Source: Gari tellinella (taxonomy: Eukaryota; Mollusca; Bivalvia; Cardiida; Psammobiidae). From it: 64,000 nt of DNA. The position numbers were made by a program, and so were the translations under genes. This document shows positions 62,510-64,000 of this stretch, in pieces (the stretch's first letter is position 1; every line of letters starts with the position of its first letter). The notes beneath the pieces were generated by a model, which saw nothing but the letters and a program-made list of their open reading frames with translations, searched no databases and had not been told where the DNA came from. Where the stretch lies: positions 43,824,070 through 43,888,069 of the forward strand of contig OV277867.1 in NCBI GenBank assembly GCA_922989275.2, in the 5' to 3' direction.

Positions 62510-62870
62510 TTAATTGTTGTGTTCCTTTGACAGTTTTTCGAATACAGGTCTGATAGTTTCCAGAAAGAATTTGAACTTTTTGGAGGACTCCTTGGCAAAT
62601 CTTTCCTCCATTACCAACTGTTGTAGTAGACCAAGGAACATGGTATATGCCTTGAGGTAGTCTAGATCAAATATGTAGTACACAGCCACCAGCTGCAACA
62701 TTTTCACCATTGATCATTTTCCGTAACAATTTATAGTCACCTCATCGCGCAGTAATGAAAGCTGCTGTTTGGCGTGCTTCGTCGTTGAATATCACCGAGG
62801 CTGGTGGCGATCCTTCCTAAGTCTTCAACATTTTGGAGATCTCGTCCACAGGGATAGCCTACAGTAAAAA
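62510..62870 (-). pseudogene. Gene-like terminal region of an unrecognised protein, frame broken
   Basis: On the minus strand an AG acceptor-like TTTTTACTGTAG (about 62864) is followed by AIPVDEISKMLK, a stop, EGSPPASVIFNDEARQTAAF, ITAR, a stop, then GDYKLLRKMINGENV. After a one-base shift near 62695 the frame continues VYYIFDLDYLKAYTMFLGLL, QQLVMEERFAKESSKKFKFF, LETIRPVFEKLSKEHNN and stops at 62510. The composition (balanced charged and hydrophobic residues, helical pattern, normal codon choice) is unlike the repeat shadows elsewhere. Two in-frame stops and the shift suggest a pseudogene, unless the pieces are separate exons: TGTTGCAG at about 62692 could be an acceptor. I do not recognise the family. 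Confidence 0.45.
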
Positions 62871-63159
62871 GGCTGGATCAGACCAAACATTTTATTCTCT
62901 GTTGCTTGATTTTTGCTTTAACCGATTAGCTTTTACTGTATTATGTAGAAAATGTTCTCTTTTTTCAAAAAGAATTAAGACAAATTTGAACATGTAATTT
63001 TATGCTTCGTTCTTAAAAATAATTTGTTTCCTGTAACCTGACTGCCCTTGCGTTTCTACCCCTGGCCTGATTTTTGTGTGTGCTAAATTCATAAATGCAC
63101 ACCAAGCAAGATATGTGTGTGAAACACAATGCCTGCTGATGTGACCACTTCAACATTAC

Positions 63160-63460
63160 ATTGACCTTTGCCTGACAAGACTAAGGTTGTACCGAGCTCA
63201 AGAATTTCTACAGGGGAGTACACATGTCAATCATGAAACCTCTATCACATGTAGTTTTAAATACCTAAGGTTAAATTTAGCATATTTTGTAATTTATATG
63301 ACCTCTAAATGGCCTAGACCTTTGTCTGACATGACCAAAGTTGATTTCAGTTCGAATGCCAAATATTAAGTATCTATCACATGTACATGTAGTTTCAAAG
63401 TTATGACGAAGCTTAAATATGTCATATTTGATCTCTTAATGGCATTGAAAGTTGTCACGG
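63160..63460 (+). repeat. Imperfect tandem repeat, about 150-bp unit
   Basis: TTGACCTTTGCCTGACAAGAC, CCTCTATCACATGTAGTTTTAA, TTATATGACCTCTAAATGGC is followed by TAGACCTTTGTCTGACATGAC, GTATCTATCACATGTACATG, CATATTTGATCTCTTAATGGC. The two units differ by several small indels. The pattern of ACCTTTG-CTGACA-TATCACATG is a familiar dispersed type in marine invertebrate DNA, though I cannot name it. Confidence 0.5.
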
Positions 63461-63568
63461 ATATCCACTGACCCTATATATGTTGACCATCTTGTAGGAG
63501 CCATTCTTAGACCTCATATGTGAAACATGTGTGTTTAAATTTAACATGTTTGAGAATATAGTACTTAC

Positions 63569-63696
63569 ATTGTGAACCATAAAAGCTTAGTTCCTCAGAT
63601 GTGATGATGCTGCCCCTGCCAATACCTGCCATACTTTGTCTCACTTTCGATGTACCCATATGCTTCCGTTGCTGTTGGATCAATAGTATGTGATTC
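63569..63696 (-). CDS. Candidate internal exon, 128 nt, unrecognised gene
   Basis: On the minus strand CATTTGTGCAG ends at 63697 and the exon runs to CACAAT at 63569. It is followed by the strong donor GTAAGTAC. One frame is open across the exon: NHILLIQQQRKHMGTSKVRQ, SMAGIGRGSIITSEELSFYG, SQ. A second frame is open until near the end. Good splice signals at both ends in the right spacing are the main support. The same strand holds the gene-like region at 62510-62870, so both may belong to one gene whose 5' part lies beyond the window. No domain is recognised. Confidence 0.35.
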
Positions 63697-64000
63697 CTGC
63701 ACAAATGGATAATAATAATTATAATAAATTTAATAATAATAATATAGCTGATAAAGTCATTATTTAACGAGAGAGCTAATTAGATAAAGATAAATCTTCA
63801 ATGAGGCCCTCAACACATATACAAGTACATTTCATATAAAACATGAAATTAACAACAAAACAATACTGACTAGTTTGAGCAATTTTCAAGAAAAATAATA
63901 TATTAAATATTATTAACCATTTGAAATAGTAAACCTTTTAATTTAATTGTTGTCCTATGTAAACAGTGAAGACCAAGATCACAGGACAACTAATTCAGTC
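63697..64000. other. Window edge, AT-rich with a hairpin remnant
   Basis: (AATAAT)n-like sequence at about 63708-63742. AAACAGTGAAGACCAAGATCACAGG at 63961 is the left arm of a Pb-C-type hairpin cut by the window end. Confidence 0.4.

Overview
This window is eukaryotic and looks invertebrate, most likely a bivalve mollusc or a close lophotrochozoan. The DNA is AT-rich. It holds fragments of LINE, Penelope-like and tyrosine-recombinase retroelements, tRNA-derived SINEs with GT-AG style junctions elsewhere, and very dense non-autonomous DNA transposons. The bivalve assignment is an impression from repeat types, not a proven identification. I see no intact protein-coding gene. Nearly every open frame over 60 codons is a shadow of a repeat.

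Two classes of miniature transposon dominate. The first (called Tc-A here) is about 250 bp, ends in CAGTGGAGAA and sits between TA dinucleotides, as Tc1/mariner-type elements do. The second class is flanked by TTAA and begins CCC(C)TTT or TCTTTCC, as piggyBac-type elements do. It falls into three families: Pb-A (about 252 bp), Pb-B (about 205-217 bp) and Pb-C (about 251 bp). Tc-A and Pb-B carry the same kind of central palindrome, about 65 bp long (AAACAGTTTG, then GATCAGACGCCG, and back), although their ends and target sites are unrelated. Pb-C carries a related hairpin. This shared core is the most unusual thing in the window.

Layout. 1-16.8 kb: old miniature-element remnants, a decayed LINE ORF2 (5.8-6.9 kb, minus), several dispersed GGTCATTnTACG minisatellites, a tRNA-like SINE head and a hairpin element. 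16.8-18.2 kb: a broken Penelope-like element with RT and GIY-YIG parts. 18.3-19.5 kb: dispersed repeat X, with an inverted copy at 27.5-28.4 kb and a third copy at 59.9-60.6 kb. 20.4-21.7 kb: a LINE ORF1 on the minus strand, split by a Pb-C insertion. 23-31 kb: miniature elements, a SINE, a GC-rich tandem duplication and a Pb-A nested in a Pb-B. 31.7-33.1 kb: a satellite of about 360 bp. 37.6-38.6 kb: a palindrome of about 1 kb. 38.8-44.0 kb: a degenerate tyrosine-recombinase retroelement, with split direct repeats, RNase H and recombinase remnants, and a 23-bp minisatellite between them. 46.6-61.3 kb: a dense cluster of young Tc-A copies mixed with Pb-A, Pb-B and SINE copies. 62.5-63.7 kb: possible exons of an unrecognised minus-strand gene, one part of which is broken.

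The region reads as a nested archive of insertions. Tc-A sits in Pb-B, Pb-A sits in Pb-B, Pb-C sits in a LINE, and Pb-A sits in an element that itself lies in a third element. This gives relative ages directly.
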